The notes below the pieces were generated by a model, which made no database searches, was not told the DNA's origin, and worked only from the letters and a program-made list of their open reading frames with translations. DNA of 64,000 nt from Paraburkholderia largidicola (lineage in GTDB: Bacteria > Pseudomonadota > Gammaproteobacteria > Burkholderiales > Burkholderiaceae). This document shows positions 19,873 to 31,529 of this stretch, piece after piece. A program made the translations under genes and the position numbers. The DNA lies in assembly GCF_013426895.1 (NCBI RefSeq), contig NZ_AP023174.1, forward strand, positions 1,426,001 through 1,490,000, in the 5' to 3' direction. How positions within the stretch are numbered: the stretch's first letter is position 1; each line of letters opens with the position of its first letter.

Positions 19873-21090
19873 TCAAGCCTTCAAGGCGCGGCAGAACTCG
19901 ACGATGCGCCGCGCGCCCTCCGTGCATTCGTCGACGCCGGCGACCAGCGCGAGGCGGACGAAATCGCGGCCGGGGTTCGTGTCGTGCGCGGTGCGCGCGA
20001 GAAACGAGCCGGGCAGAACCGTCACATTATAGTCGGCGTACAGGCGGCGGGCGAACTCGTCGTCCGACAGGCCCGTGCGCGCGACGTTCGCCCACAGGTA
20101 GAACGCGGCGTCGGGCAGCTTGACGTCGAGCACCCCGGCGAGCATCGGCGTGACGGTCGAGAACTTCTGTACGTACATCGCGCGGTTTTCGCGCACATGC
20201 GCCTCGTCGCTCCAGGCAGCAATGCTCGCCGACTGGTAGACCGTCGACAGGGCCGCGCCGTGATAGGTGCGGTATAGCAGGAACTGCTTGAGGATCGACG
20301 CGTCGCCCGCGACGAAGCCCGAGCGCATGCCCGGCACGTTCGAGCGCTTGGACAGGCTCGACAGCATCACGAGCCGCTCGAAACCGCGGCCGAGCTTGTG
20401 CGCCGCTTCGAGCCCGCCGAGCGGCGGACGCGACTCGTCGAAATAGATCTCCGAGTAGCATTCGTCCGACGCGATCACGAAGCCGTGACGGTCCGACAGT
20501 TCGAACAGTTCGCGCCAGTCGTCGAGCGTCAGCACGGCGCCCGTCGGATTGCCCGGCGAGCAGACGTAGAGCAGCTGGGTGCGTGCCCAGACGTCGTCGG
20601 GAATGGCCGAGTAGTCGCACCCGAAGTTGCGCTTCGGGTCGCTGTTGGCGAAGTACGGCTGCGCGCCCGCCAGCAGCGCCGCGCCTTCGTAGATTTGATA
20701 GAACGGGTTCGGACAGAGTACGATCGCAGGCTCGCCCTGCGCGTTTTTCTTCGGGTCGATCACCGTTTGCGCCAGCGCGAACAGCGCTTCGCGCGAGCCG
20801 GACACAGGCAGCACCTGAGTGACGGGGTCGACGGGCGGCAAGTTGTAGCGCTGCGTGACCCACTTTGCGATCGTCTCGCGCAGCGCCGGGGTGCCGAGCG
20901 TGAGCGGATACGCTGCCAGACCGCCGAGCGAATCGATCACGGCCTTTTTGATCAGCTCGGGCGTCGGATGCTTCGGCTCGCCGATCCCGAAGCTGATGTG
21001 CGCAAGGCTGGCGGGCGGCGTGACGTCCTTGAAGAGCAGATGCAGCTTTTCGAAGGGATAAGGCTGAAGGGAGTCGAGTAGCGGATTCAC
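19873..21090 (-). CDS. dapC: Succinyldiaminopimelate aminotransferase DapC
   Basis: PLP-dependent class I aminotransferase making N-succinyl-LL-DAP from its keto precursor with glutamate. The 405 residues contain [14 protein letters not shown] near 34, the cofactor region [11 protein letters not shown] near 99, [11 protein letters not shown] near 172-182, [11 protein letters not shown] near 205, and the PLP lysine in [16 protein letters not shown] near 242. The start is GTG at 21090, since the upstream open frame has no family similarity. It has no clear ribosome-binding site. The gene lies directly upstream of dapD, and together with dapE the window carries three consecutive steps of the succinylase branch. 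Confidence 0.94.
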   Translation of the reverse strand: MNPLLDSLQPYPFEKLHLLFKDVTPPASLAHISFGIGEPKHPTPELIKKAVIDSLGGLAAYPLTLGTPALRETIAKWVTQRYNLPPVDPVTQVLPVSGSREALFALAQTVIDPKKNAQGEPAIVLCPNPFYQIYEGAALLAGAQPYFANSDPKRNFGCDYSAIPDDVWARTQLLYVCSPGNPTGAVLTLDDWRELFELSDRHGFVIASDECYSEIYFDESRPPLGGLEAAHKLGRGFERLVMLSSLSKRSNVPGMRSGFVAGDASILKQFLLYRTYHGAALSTVYQSASIAAWSDEAHVRENRAMYVQKFSTVTPMLAGVLDVKLPDAAFYLWANVARTGLSDDEFARRLYADYNVTVLPGSFLARTAHDTNPGRDFVRLALVAGVDECTEGARRIVEFCRALKA

Positions 21091-21535
21091 TTGGCGGTTC
21101 GGCGTAGGTTCGGCGTGTTGCAGGACGGACTGTCGGACTGGCACAGGCTGACACAGACGAAAGCGGCGCGCGGCGGCCAGGATGCACAGGCACAAGATGC
21201 GATGGCATCGACGCGGCTGCGCGGCACCGGCGACGAGCGATCGATTATAGCGTGTCGGCGGGCCGCGGCAGGGCGCATCGTCCATCTGGACAAGGCTTTG
21301 CGGCGACGCAAAGACAATGGGCGCGCCAGACGCGATGCGCCCGGCAAAAAGAAGACAGTGGAGACAGAATGCGGGCAGTCACCGGATGCAACGGTAAAGA
21401 ATTCAGCGGCAACGGCTGGCAGCGATCACGCGCCGCCGTCGCCGGCAATGAGCAGGGCAACGAGGGCAACAACGGCAACATGCTAGGCAAGGCGGTCAAA
21501 CAATACACGCGGGACATCGTCGGGAGCATCGCGCG
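21091..21535. other. Divergent intergenic region between dapC and a DMT permease gene
   Basis: About 445 bases. It has a TATAAT on the minus strand at 21249-21244 that could serve dapC, and a short open frame (21369-21539) that overlaps the permease start. No other supported feature. Confidence 0.45.
21244..21272 (-). promoter_or_regulatory. Candidate dapC promoter
   Basis: A perfect TATAAT on the minus strand at 21249-21244, about 155 bases before the dapC GTG. The bases 17 upstream (CCTGCC) are a weak -35. Rests mainly on the -10. Confidence 0.4.
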
Positions 21536-21539
21536 ATGA
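21369..21539 (+). CDS. Possible small upstream ORF coupled to the DMT permease
   Basis: A 56-codon frame with ATG preceded by GGAG at about six bases and ending in TGA that overlaps the permease ATG (ATGA). The product is polar, Gly/Asn/Arg-rich and unlike any family I know. The ribosome-binding site and overlap are suggestive, but composition gives no support. It could be chance. Confidence 0.2.
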   Translation: MRAVTGCNGKEFSGNGWQRSRAAVAGNEQGNEGNNGNMLGKAVKQYTRDIVGSIAR

Positions 21540-22513
21540 ATCTCCCGCTTCGCAACACCTTGGGCACAGCCTGGCCGACGCTCGCGATCATGCTGGGCGC
21601 GTCGGTTTGGGGGATGGTCTGGTATCCGCTGCGCATGCTCCACGCGCTCGGCGTGACGGGCACGGCGGCGAGCGCGTTGACGAGCGGCGCAGGGTGCCTG
21701 TTCGTGCTGCTCGTGCGGCGCAGCGCGATCAAAACGGTGCGCTGGCACTGGCTGCTGCCTGCGCTCGCGCTGTTCGCGGGCATTACCAACCTCGGCTTCG
21801 TGTGGGGGGCGATCCACGGCCAGGTCATGCGCGTGCTGCTGCTGTTCTATCTGACGCCCGCCTGGACGGCGCTATTCGCGCATTTCATCCTGCACGAGCG
21901 GCTGACGTGGGCGGGTGCGGCGCTCGCGGCGCTGTCGCTGGCCGGCGCGATGATGATGCTGTGGTCGCCGCAGCTCGGCATTCCCGTGCCGGGAAGTCTC
22001 GCCGAATGGGCGGGGCTCGCAGCGGGGATGGCCTTCGCGATGAGCAACGTGCTGATCCTCAAGACGAGCCGCGAACTGCCCGGCATGAAGGCGGAGATGC
22101 GCACGGCCGTGATCTTCGGCGGCGCGGCGATTTTCGGCGGTTGCGCGTCGTTTTTCGAAGCGATGCCGGCGCCGCCGACGGACACGCATATCGGCATGGC
22201 GGTGTTCCTCGTGCTCGCCATCGGCTTCGTGCTGGCCACGAACAACATGCTCGTGCAATACGGACTCGCGCGCGTGCCGGCCAACCGCGCGTCGATCATC
22301 ATGCTGTTCGAGATCGTCATTACGGCGCTCACCGCGTGGCTGTTCGCGGGCGAAGTGCCCGGTCCGCGCGAATGGGCTGGCGGCGCGTGTATCGTGCTGG
22401 CGTCGGCGCTGTCGAGCTGGGTGCATCGGGCGAAGCCGGCAGAGAAGGCGGACGCCGGCAAGGATGGAAACGCTGACGGCAACGGTAAGAATCGCCCACG
22501 CGCGATGGTATGA
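21536..22513 (+). CDS. EamA/DMT-superfamily permease
   Basis: Inner-membrane drug/metabolite transporter with two EamA repeats and about ten hydrophobic helices over 325 residues. Seen: MLGASVWGMVWYPLRML near residue 18-35 (first EamA motif), FYLTPAWTALFAHFILHERLT near 103-123, and in the second half MLFEIVITALTAWLFAGE near 262-280, the usual end of each EamA unit. The last 30 residues are a charged Lys/Asp/Asn tail. GGGAG precedes the ATG by about seven bases. Substrate cannot be inferred; amino acids or other small metabolites are typical for the family. Confidence 0.88.
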   Translation: MNLPLRNTLGTAWPTLAIMLGASVWGMVWYPLRMLHALGVTGTAASALTSGAGCLFVLLVRRSAIKTVRWHWLLPALALFAGITNLGFVWGAIHGQVMRVLLLFYLTPAWTALFAHFILHERLTWAGAALAALSLAGAMMMLWSPQLGIPVPGSLAEWAGLAAGMAFAMSNVLILKTSRELPGMKAEMRTAVIFGGAAIFGGCASFFEAMPAPPTDTHIGMAVFLVLAIGFVLATNNMLVQYGLARVPANRASIIMLFEIVITALTAWLFAGEVPGPREWAGGACIVLASALSSWVHRAKPAEKADAGKDGNADGNGKNRPRAMV

Positions 22514-22680
22514 TTGCCCCTCATTGGCCAGCGGTGCAGCGTAGGGCGCACCGCGGCGCCGGAATCGCAGCGGGCTCGCGCTCCGTCGTGCCGTCAGTCG
22601 GGGTGTGAACCCGGCGGCGGTCCGCACATGAACTCGCGCGTTCCGTTTCCATAAATTATTTCTCAAACAGCGAAATCGCC

Positions 22681-25600
22681 GTGCGTCTGACCTCGATCAA
22701 ACTCGCTGGCTTCAAGTCATTCGTCGATCCCACGCATTTCCAGGTTCCGGGCCAGCTCGTCGGCGTGGTCGGTCCCAATGGTTGCGGCAAGTCCAACATC
22801 ATCGATGCCGTGCGCTGGGTGCTCGGCGAATCGCGCGCCTCGGAGCTGCGCGGCGAATCGATGCAGGACGTGATCTTCAACGGCTCGACAGCACGCAAGC
22901 CGGGTAGCCGCGCCAGTGTCGAACTCGTGTTCGACAACGCCGACGGCCGCGCCGCCGGCCAGTGGGGCCAGTATGCCGAAATTGCCGTCAAGCGCGTGCT
23001 GACGCGCGACGGCACGTCGAGCTACTACATCAACAATCTCCCCGCGCGCCGCCGCGACATCCAGGACATCTTCCTCGGCACGGGCCTCGGCCCGCGCGCG
23101 TACGCGATCATCGGACAGGGCATGATCGCGCGGATCATCGAGGCGAAGCCCGAAGAACTGCGCGTGTTCCTCGAAGAAGCCGCGGGCGTGTCGAAGTACA
23201 AGGAACGCCGCCGCGAAACCGAGAACCGTCTGCACGACACGCGCGAGAATCTGACGCGCGTCGAGGATATCGTCCGCGAGTTGACGGCGAATCTGGAGAA
23301 GCTCGAAGCGCAGGCCGTCGTCGCGACGAAGTACAAGGATCTGCAGGCCGAAGGCGAAGAGAAACAGCGCTTGCTGTGGCTGCTGCGCAAGAACGAAGCG
23401 GGCACCGAGCAGGAGAAGCAGAAGCGCGCCATCGAACAGGCGCAGATCGATCTCGAAGCGCACACGGCGAAGCTGCGCGAAGTCGAAGCGCAACTCGAAA
23501 CGCTGCGCGTCGCGCATTATTCGGCCAGCGACGCGATGCAGGGCGCACAAGGCGCGCTGTACGAAGCGAACGCCGAGGTGAGCCGCCTCGAAGCCGAAAT
23601 CAAGTTCATCGTCGAATCGCGTAACCGCGTGCAGGCGCAGATCGCCGCGCTGACGGCGCAACGCGAGCAGTGGCTCGCGCAGGCGCAAAAGGCCCAGGAC
23701 GATCTCGAAGACGCCGAAATCCAGCTGGGCGAAGGCGAAGAGAAGGCAGTGATCGCCGAAGAGACGGCGGCCGCGAAGCACGACGCGATGCCTGCGCTCG
23801 AAGCGCGCTGGCGCGATGCGCAGTCGCAACTGAACGAGGAGCGCGCTGGCATCGCGCAGACCGAGCAGGCGCTGAAGCTCGAAGCCGCGCACCAGCGTAA
23901 CGCCGACCAGCAGTTGCAGCAGCTGCAGCAGCGCCAGGAACGTCTGAAGACGGAAGCGGGCGGGCTCGACGCGCCCGACGAGGCGCAGCTCGAAGAATTG
24001 CGCATGCAGCTCGCCGAGCACGAAGAGATTCTCAGCGAAGCGCAAGCCCGTCTCGCCGATGCGCAGGACGCGCAGCCGCGTCTCGACGGCGAGCGCCGCG
24101 CCGCGCAGGAACGCGTACAGGCGGAAAGCGCGCAGATCCATCAGCTCGAAGCGCGTCTTTCCGCGCTGCGCCAGCTGCAGGAAAACGTGCAGACGGAAGG
24201 CAAGGTCCAGCCTTGGCTCGACAAGCACGAGCTGGGCGCGCTGCCGCGTCTGTGGAAGAAGCTGCATGTCGAAGCCGGTTGGGAGACCGCGCTCGAATCC
24301 GTGCTGCGCGAGCGTCTTGCCGCGGTCGAAGTGTCGAACCTCGACTGGGTGAAGCACTTCGTCAGCGACGCCCCGCCCGCCAAGCTCGCGTTCTACGCGC
24401 CGCCCGCGGCCGGTCAGCCGGTGGCTGCGCCGCCGTCGCTGCGGCCGTTGCTGTCGCTGGTGCGCATCGACGACGCCGGCATCCGCGCCGTGCTCAATGA
24501 CTGGCTCGGCAATGCCTTCGTCGCCGACGATCTGCCTCAGGCGCTGTCGATGCGCGGGCAATTGCCCGAAGGCGGCGCCTTCGTCGTGAAGGCCGGGCAC
24601 GTGGTGACGCGCGTCGGCGTGCAACTGTATGCAGCCGATTCCGAGCAGGCGGGCATGCTCGCGCGTCAGCAGGAAATCGAAAACCTGACGCGCCAGGTGC
24701 GCGCGCAGGCGCTGCTCGCCGAAGAGGCGAAGGCGGCCGCGATTCGTGCGGAAGCCGCGCACACGCAGGCATCGACTGCATTGACGGAAGTGCGTCAACA
24801 GGCAGAGCGCGCGACCCAGCGCGTGCACGCGCTGCAGATGGACGTGCTCAAGCTCACGCAGGCGCACGAGCGCTACACGCAGCGCAGCACGCAGATCAGC
24901 CAGGAACTCGAAGAGATCACCGCGCAGATCGACGAGCAGCGCGCGCTGCGTGCCGAATCGGAAGCGAACTTCGAGCGCCACGACGGCGAACTCGCTGAAC
25001 TGCAGGCACGTTTCGAGGACAACCAGCTCGCGTTCGAATCGCTCGATGAAGAACTCGCCAACGCGCGTAATGAAGCACGCGAGCTCGACCGCGCCGCCAC
25101 CGATGCACGCTTTGCCGCGCGCAACTCGGCGAACCGCATCGACGAGTTGAAGCGCAGCATTCAGGTCGCGCACGAGCAGAGCGAGCGCGTCGCCGGCTCG
25201 CTCGAAGACGCGCGTGCCGAACTCGAAACGATCAACGAGCAGACGGCGCACACGGGCTTGCACGACGCGCTTGAAATCCGTCGCGCGAAGGAAGAGGCGC
25301 TGCACGCGGCACGTCTCGAACTCGACGACCTGACCGCGAAGCTGCGTGCGTCGGACGAATTGCGTCTGACTACCGAGCGCGCTTTGCAGCCGCTGCGCGA
25401 CCGCATCACCGAGTTGCAGTTGAAGGAACAGGCGGCACGCCTGAATGCCGAACAGTTCATCGAGCAACTGACGGCGGCGGGCGTCGACGAGGCCGACCTG
25501 CAGGCGAAGCTCACGCCGGACATGAAGCCGTCGTATCTGCAGGGCGAGGTCACGCGCATCAACAACGCGATCACCGCGCTCGGCCCCGTCAACATGGCCG

Positions 25601-26199
25601 CGCTCGACGAGCTGAAGGCGGCGTCGGAACGCAAGACCTTCCTCGATGCGCAATCGGCCGACCTGACCAACGCAATCGAAACGCTCGAAGATGCGATCCG
25701 CAAGATCGACCAGGAAACGCGCACGCTGCTGCAAGGCACGTTCGACCAGGTGAATCATCATTTCGGCGAGCTGTTCCCGCGTCTCTTCGGCGGCGGTCAG
25801 GCGAAGCTCATCATGACGGGCGACGAGATTCTCGACGCCGGGGTGCAGGTGATGGCGCAGCCGCCGGGCAAGAAGAACTCGACGATTCACCTGCTGTCGG
25901 GCGGCGAGAAAGCGCTGACGGCGACGGCCCTCGTGTTCGCGATGTTCCAGTTGAATCCGGCGCCGTTCTGTCTGCTCGACGAAGTGGACGCGCCGCTCGA
26001 CGACGCGAACACCGAACGTTTCGCGAACCTCGTGCGTGCGATGTCGGAGAAGACGCAGTTCCTGTTCATTTCCCACAACAAGATCGCGATGGAAATGGCG
26101 CAGCAGCTGATCGGGGTGACGATGCAGGAGCAGGGTGTATCGCGGATCGTGGCCGTCGACATGGAAACGGCTGCGGGATTTGTCCAGAATATCGTTTAA
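22681..26199 (+). CDS. smc: Chromosome segregation protein SMC
   Basis: Structural maintenance of chromosomes ATPase; its dimer with ScpA and ScpB organises and segregates the nucleoid. The 1172 residues have Walker A GPNGCGKSNIIDAVRW near 30-45, a long first coiled coil (about 170-500), a hinge near 515-640, a second coiled coil to about 1000, then the signature LLSGGEKALTATAL near 1076 and Walker B PFCLLDEVDAPLDDANTERF near 1098. The start is GTG at 22681, giving the family opening MRLTSIKLAGFKSFVD. No good ribosome-binding site precedes it. It is followed by zipA and, after an inserted divergent gene, ligA. Confidence 0.97.
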   Translation: MRLTSIKLAGFKSFVDPTHFQVPGQLVGVVGPNGCGKSNIIDAVRWVLGESRASELRGESMQDVIFNGSTARKPGSRASVELVFDNADGRAAGQWGQYAEIAVKRVLTRDGTSSYYINNLPARRRDIQDIFLGTGLGPRAYAIIGQGMIARIIEAKPEELRVFLEEAAGVSKYKERRRETENRLHDTRENLTRVEDIVRELTANLEKLEAQAVVATKYKDLQAEGEEKQRLLWLLRKNEAGTEQEKQKRAIEQAQIDLEAHTAKLREVEAQLETLRVAHYSASDAMQGAQGALYEANAEVSRLEAEIKFIVESRNRVQAQIAALTAQREQWLAQAQKAQDDLEDAEIQLGEGEEKAVIAEETAAAKHDAMPALEARWRDAQSQLNEERAGIAQTEQALKLEAAHQRNADQQLQQLQQRQERLKTEAGGLDAPDEAQLEELRMQLAEHEEILSEAQARLADAQDAQPRLDGERRAAQERVQAESAQIHQLEARLSALRQLQENVQTEGKVQPWLDKHELGALPRLWKKLHVEAGWETALESVLRERLAAVEVSNLDWVKHFVSDAPPAKLAFYAPPAAGQPVAAPPSLRPLLSLVRIDDAGIRAVLNDWLGNAFVADDLPQALSMRGQLPEGGAFVVKAGHVVTRVGVQLYAADSEQAGMLARQQEIENLTRQVRAQALLAEEAKAAAIRAEAAHTQASTALTEVRQQAERATQRVHALQMDVLKLTQAHERYTQRSTQISQELEEITAQIDEQRALRAESEANFERHDGELAELQARFEDNQLAFESLDEELANARNEARELDRAATDARFAARNSANRIDELKRSIQVAHEQSERVAGSLEDARAELETINEQTAHTGLHDALEIRRAKEEALHAARLELDDLTAKLRASDELRLTTERALQPLRDRITELQLKEQAARLNAEQFIEQLTAAGVDEADLQAKLTPDMKPSYLQGEVTRINNAITALGPVNMAALDELKAASERKTFLDAQSADLTNAIETLEDAIRKIDQETRTLLQGTFDQVNHHFGELFPRLFGGGQAKLIMTGDEILDAGVQVMAQPPGKKNSTIHLLSGGEKALTATALVFAMFQLNPAPFCLLDEVDAPLDDANTERFANLVRAMSEKTQFLFISHNKIAMEMAQQLIGVTMQEQGVSRIVAVDMETAAGFVQNIV

Positions 26200-26204
26200 A
26201 CGTC

Positions 26205-26236
26205 CACCCGCGCGTCGCTTCGGCGGTGCGCGGGTG
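26205..26236. other. Hairpin between smc and zipA
   Basis: Perfect 9-bp inverted repeat CACCCGCGC/GCGCGGGTG (26205-26213 with 26228-26236), 5 bases after the smc stop. There is no T run, so it is not a classic terminator; it may stabilise the smc mRNA 3' end. Confidence 0.4.
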
Positions 26237-26368
26237 TTGCCGAAACAGAATTGAATTCGCTGCGCGTCTGCGCCCGCAGCGGCGGCATGTGCCACCCCGG
26301 TGACACACGCCAGCCGCGCGAACCCGGCGCCGTGCGCAACGACGAAAAGAATTGCAGATGGAGCGTGC

Positions 26369-27607
26369 ATGGACGAGTTGACACTCGGGTTGATTGGCGC
26401 GGGCGCCGTGGTGGTCGGGGGAGTGGTGGTCTACAACGCGTGGCAGAGCGCGAAGGTGCGCCGCAGGATGCCGCGGCCGATGCCCGCCGATGCGGCGGAC
26501 CCGCTCGTCCGGGACGATCAGATGGAGCAAAGCCCGTTCATCGAGCCGGCGCGCCCGACGACGCGGCGCGAATCCGCGGCGGGCGAGCAGGCCGAAGCCG
26601 CGCGCGTGGAGCCGACTTTCGGCGGCGCCGCGCCGCTCGACACGCCGGCGGATATCCAGGCTGAGAACACGTCGCCGAACGGTTTCCCTGAAGATGAAGA
26701 GACCGCGCAGCCGGCAGCCGACGTGCCTGCCGACGACGAGCGCAACGAGCCGATTCTGCCTGCCGCCACGACGATCTCGTCGGCGCCGCCGGCCATCGTC
26801 GATCGCCGGATCGACTGCATCGTGCCGATCAAACTGTCGTCGCCGGTTGCCGGCGACAAGGTGTTGCCGCTTGCGCAGCGTCTGCGCCGTGCGGGCAGCA
26901 AGCCGGTGCATATCGAAGGCAAGCCGGAAGGCGGCGGCGCGTGGGAGCTGCTGCAAAACGGCGTGCGCTACGAAGACCTGCGCGCGGCCGCGCAGCTTGC
27001 AAACCGCAGCGGTCCGCTCAACGAACTGGAATTCTCCGAGTTCGTCACGGGTGTCCAGCAATTCGCCGACGCGCTCGACGCATCGCCGGAGTTTCCGGAC
27101 ATGATGGAAACGGTGTCGATGGCGCGTGAACTCGACGGCTTTGCGGCGCAATGCGACGCGCAACTGTCGATCAACGTGCTGTCCGATGGCGCGCCCTGGT
27201 CGGCGAACTACGTGCAGGCCGTCGCGTCGCAAGACGGGCTGCTGCTGTCGCGCGACGGCACGCGCTTCGTCAAGCTCGACGTGAAGCAAAGCCCCGTATT
27301 CATGCTGCAGTTCGGCGACACCAACTTCCTGCGCGACGATCTGACCTACAAGGGCGGTCAGATGATCACGCTGGTGCTCGACGTGCCCGTCGCTGACGAA
27401 GACATTCTGCCGTTCCGCCTGATGTGCGATTACGCGAAGTCGCTGGCCGAGCGCATCGGCGGGCGGGTGGTCGACGATGGCCGCCGGCCGCTGCCGGAAA
27501 GCGCGCTGCTCGCGATCGAGCAGCAGTTGATGACGCTTTACGCCAAGCTCGAACAGGCGGGCATTCCGGCTGGCTCACCTGCGACGCGGCGACTGTTCAG
27601 TCAGTAA
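26369..27607 (+). CDS. zipA: Cell division protein ZipA
   Basis: Inner-membrane anchor for FtsZ that supports the Z ring. The 412 residues follow the ZipA plan: a short periplasmic start, one hydrophobic helix (about 5-22, LGLIGAGAVVVGGVVVYNAW), a basic patch KVRRRMPRP, a long acidic and Pro/Ala-rich linker to about residue 150, and a C-terminal FtsZ-binding domain from about 270 with PWSANYVQAVASQDGLLLSRDG and MITLVLDVPVADEDILPF. The ATG at 26369 has GGAG upstream. The smc-zipA-ligA order supports the call. The C-terminal domain is divergent from the E. coli protein. Confidence 0.9.
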   Translation: MDELTLGLIGAGAVVVGGVVVYNAWQSAKVRRRMPRPMPADAADPLVRDDQMEQSPFIEPARPTTRRESAAGEQAEAARVEPTFGGAAPLDTPADIQAENTSPNGFPEDEETAQPAADVPADDERNEPILPAATTISSAPPAIVDRRIDCIVPIKLSSPVAGDKVLPLAQRLRRAGSKPVHIEGKPEGGGAWELLQNGVRYEDLRAAAQLANRSGPLNELEFSEFVTGVQQFADALDASPEFPDMMETVSMARELDGFAAQCDAQLSINVLSDGAPWSANYVQAVASQDGLLLSRDGTRFVKLDVKQSPVFMLQFGDTNFLRDDLTYKGGQMITLVLDVPVADEDILPFRLMCDYAKSLAERIGGRVVDDGRRPLPESALLAIEQQLMTLYAKLEQAGIPAGSPATRRLFSQ

Positions 27608-27655
27608 GCGCACGACACCAGTTGCGCGACGAAGCGTCGTCGTAGCCGGACGAAC

Positions 27656-27696
27656 AATCGGATAAACCCAATCGGATAAACCCAATCGGATAAACC
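27656..27696. repeat. Three tandem copies of a 14-bp unit
   Basis: AATCGGATAAACCC occurs at 27656-27669 and 27670-27683, with a third copy lacking only the last base at 27684-27696. The array abuts the stem of the following terminator, so the last copy overlaps it. Confidence 0.85.
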
Positions 27697-27730
27697 GCCT
27701 GAGGCACACCGTTGCTTCAGGCGGTTTTCA
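27693..27730 (+). terminator. Rho-independent terminator after zipA
   Basis: Perfect 10-bp stem (27693-27702 with 27717-27726), 14-base loop, then TTTTCATTTT. It ends the zipA transcript about 90 bases past its stop and before a convergent gene. Confidence 0.75.
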
Positions 27731-27784
27731 TTTTGGCTTGACGATTCGCGTGGTTGCCGTGCACAACGCACCATGCGAACGGCT

Positions 27785-28615
27785 TCATCCCACGTCGTCC
27801 TGCCACGGCTGACCGCTGATCCACGCCTTGATCGCGGCGACCACCACCTCGTCCCTTCCATAGAACCCGTGATGCGACAACGCCTCGCAGGGCTTGCTGC
27901 GCACGTCGCCGCCATGCACGGTGATCAGCGCGTACTGGCCGTTCTCCGCGATGCGTCTTAGCGCCTCGTACGAGCAGAGGAAACAGCCGTCGTCAGCGTG
28001 CTGCACGAATAGCTGGCGCGGGCGAATCGTGCCGTAATCGAAGCCGATCAACGGCGTGGCCTGGCCGCGCGCGGGACTGCTGAGCGTCGACGTGTGGACG
28101 ACGGCGTCCCACACGTCGGGCAACGCACGGCCCACATACGCTGTCGAGATCGTGCCCCGGCTGGTGCCGATCAACACGAGCTTTGCGTGTGGGAAGCGGC
28201 TGCGCAGACTGGCCGCGACCTGGGCAAGATCCTGCGCGGAGCGCGGCGACGCGCGGAACGCGTCGGAGTAGCGGCCGGATTCGTCGGACGGGGCATCGAC
28301 GATTGCCGTCGCAAATTGCGCGTCCACGAATAACTGACGTGAGCGAACCAGGAAGTTGTTCTTCTCGCGCATGCGGATCGTGCCGTCGGGCTGTTGCGAG
28401 AGTTCGAGATCGCCCGCGCTACCCGGAAACATCACGAGCACCCAATGCGGCTCGCTGCCGTCCTGCTGCGTGAGCAGATAGGAGATCGAAGCGCCCTGCG
28501 CGAGCGGCACGCTGATCACCTGTTCGCTCGCCATCGCGCCTCGCGCATTGAAAACGGCGAGTGCTCCCAGAAGCACGAGCATGCAACGGACGAAACGGAC
28601 GACGATAGCGGACAT
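27785..28615 (-). CDS. Secreted alpha/beta hydrolase-fold protein
   Basis: A 276-residue protein with a likely signal peptide (about residues 1-30: basic start, hydrophobic VVRFVRCMLVLLGALAVF, then ARGAMASE). The mature part looks like an alpha/beta hydrolase: VLVMFPGSAGDLEL for the oxyanion region, nucleophile elbow GTSRGT (Ser near residue 150), and late Asp/His candidates in FVQHADDGCFLC and LSHHGFYG. Two cysteines in CFLC and one further on could form a periplasmic disulfide. The inner ATG at 28615 was chosen for the signal peptide and a GGAGA upstream. It interrupts zipA and ligA on the opposite strand. Substrate unknown. Confidence 0.8.
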   Translation of the reverse strand: MSAIVVRFVRCMLVLLGALAVFNARGAMASEQVISVPLAQGASISYLLTQQDGSEPHWVLVMFPGSAGDLELSQQPDGTIRMREKNNFLVRSRQLFVDAQFATAIVDAPSDESGRYSDAFRASPRSAQDLAQVAASLRSRFPHAKLVLIGTSRGTISTAYVGRALPDVWDAVVHTSTLSSPARGQATPLIGFDYGTIRPRQLFVQHADDGCFLCSYEALRRIAENGQYALITVHGGDVRSKPCEALSHHGFYGRDEVVVAAIKAWISGQPWQDDVG

Positions 28616-31448
<2,833 letters not shown>

Positions 31449-31465
31449 GTTTCGGACGCTGAAAA

Positions 31466-31494
31466 AGAAAAAGCCCGCGCTAGCGGGCTTTTTT
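31466..31494 (+). terminator. Bidirectional terminator between def and the pseudouridine synthase gene
   Basis: Stem AAGCCCGC/GCGGGCTT (31471-31478 with 31483-31490), 4-base loop, flanked by A runs on one side and six T on the other. It can serve both the def transcript and the convergent pseudouridine synthase gene. Confidence 0.9.
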
Positions 31495-31529
31495 CATGTC
31501 GAGAGGCGTCGATGGACTGACGTCCGATC

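Noticed and set aside
22717..26370. A 1217-codon open frame on the minus strand opposite smc
   Set aside because: It is a GC-bias shadow of smc: the sense strand carries every SMC motif, and the antisense product is Leu/Arg/Gln-rich with no family pattern.
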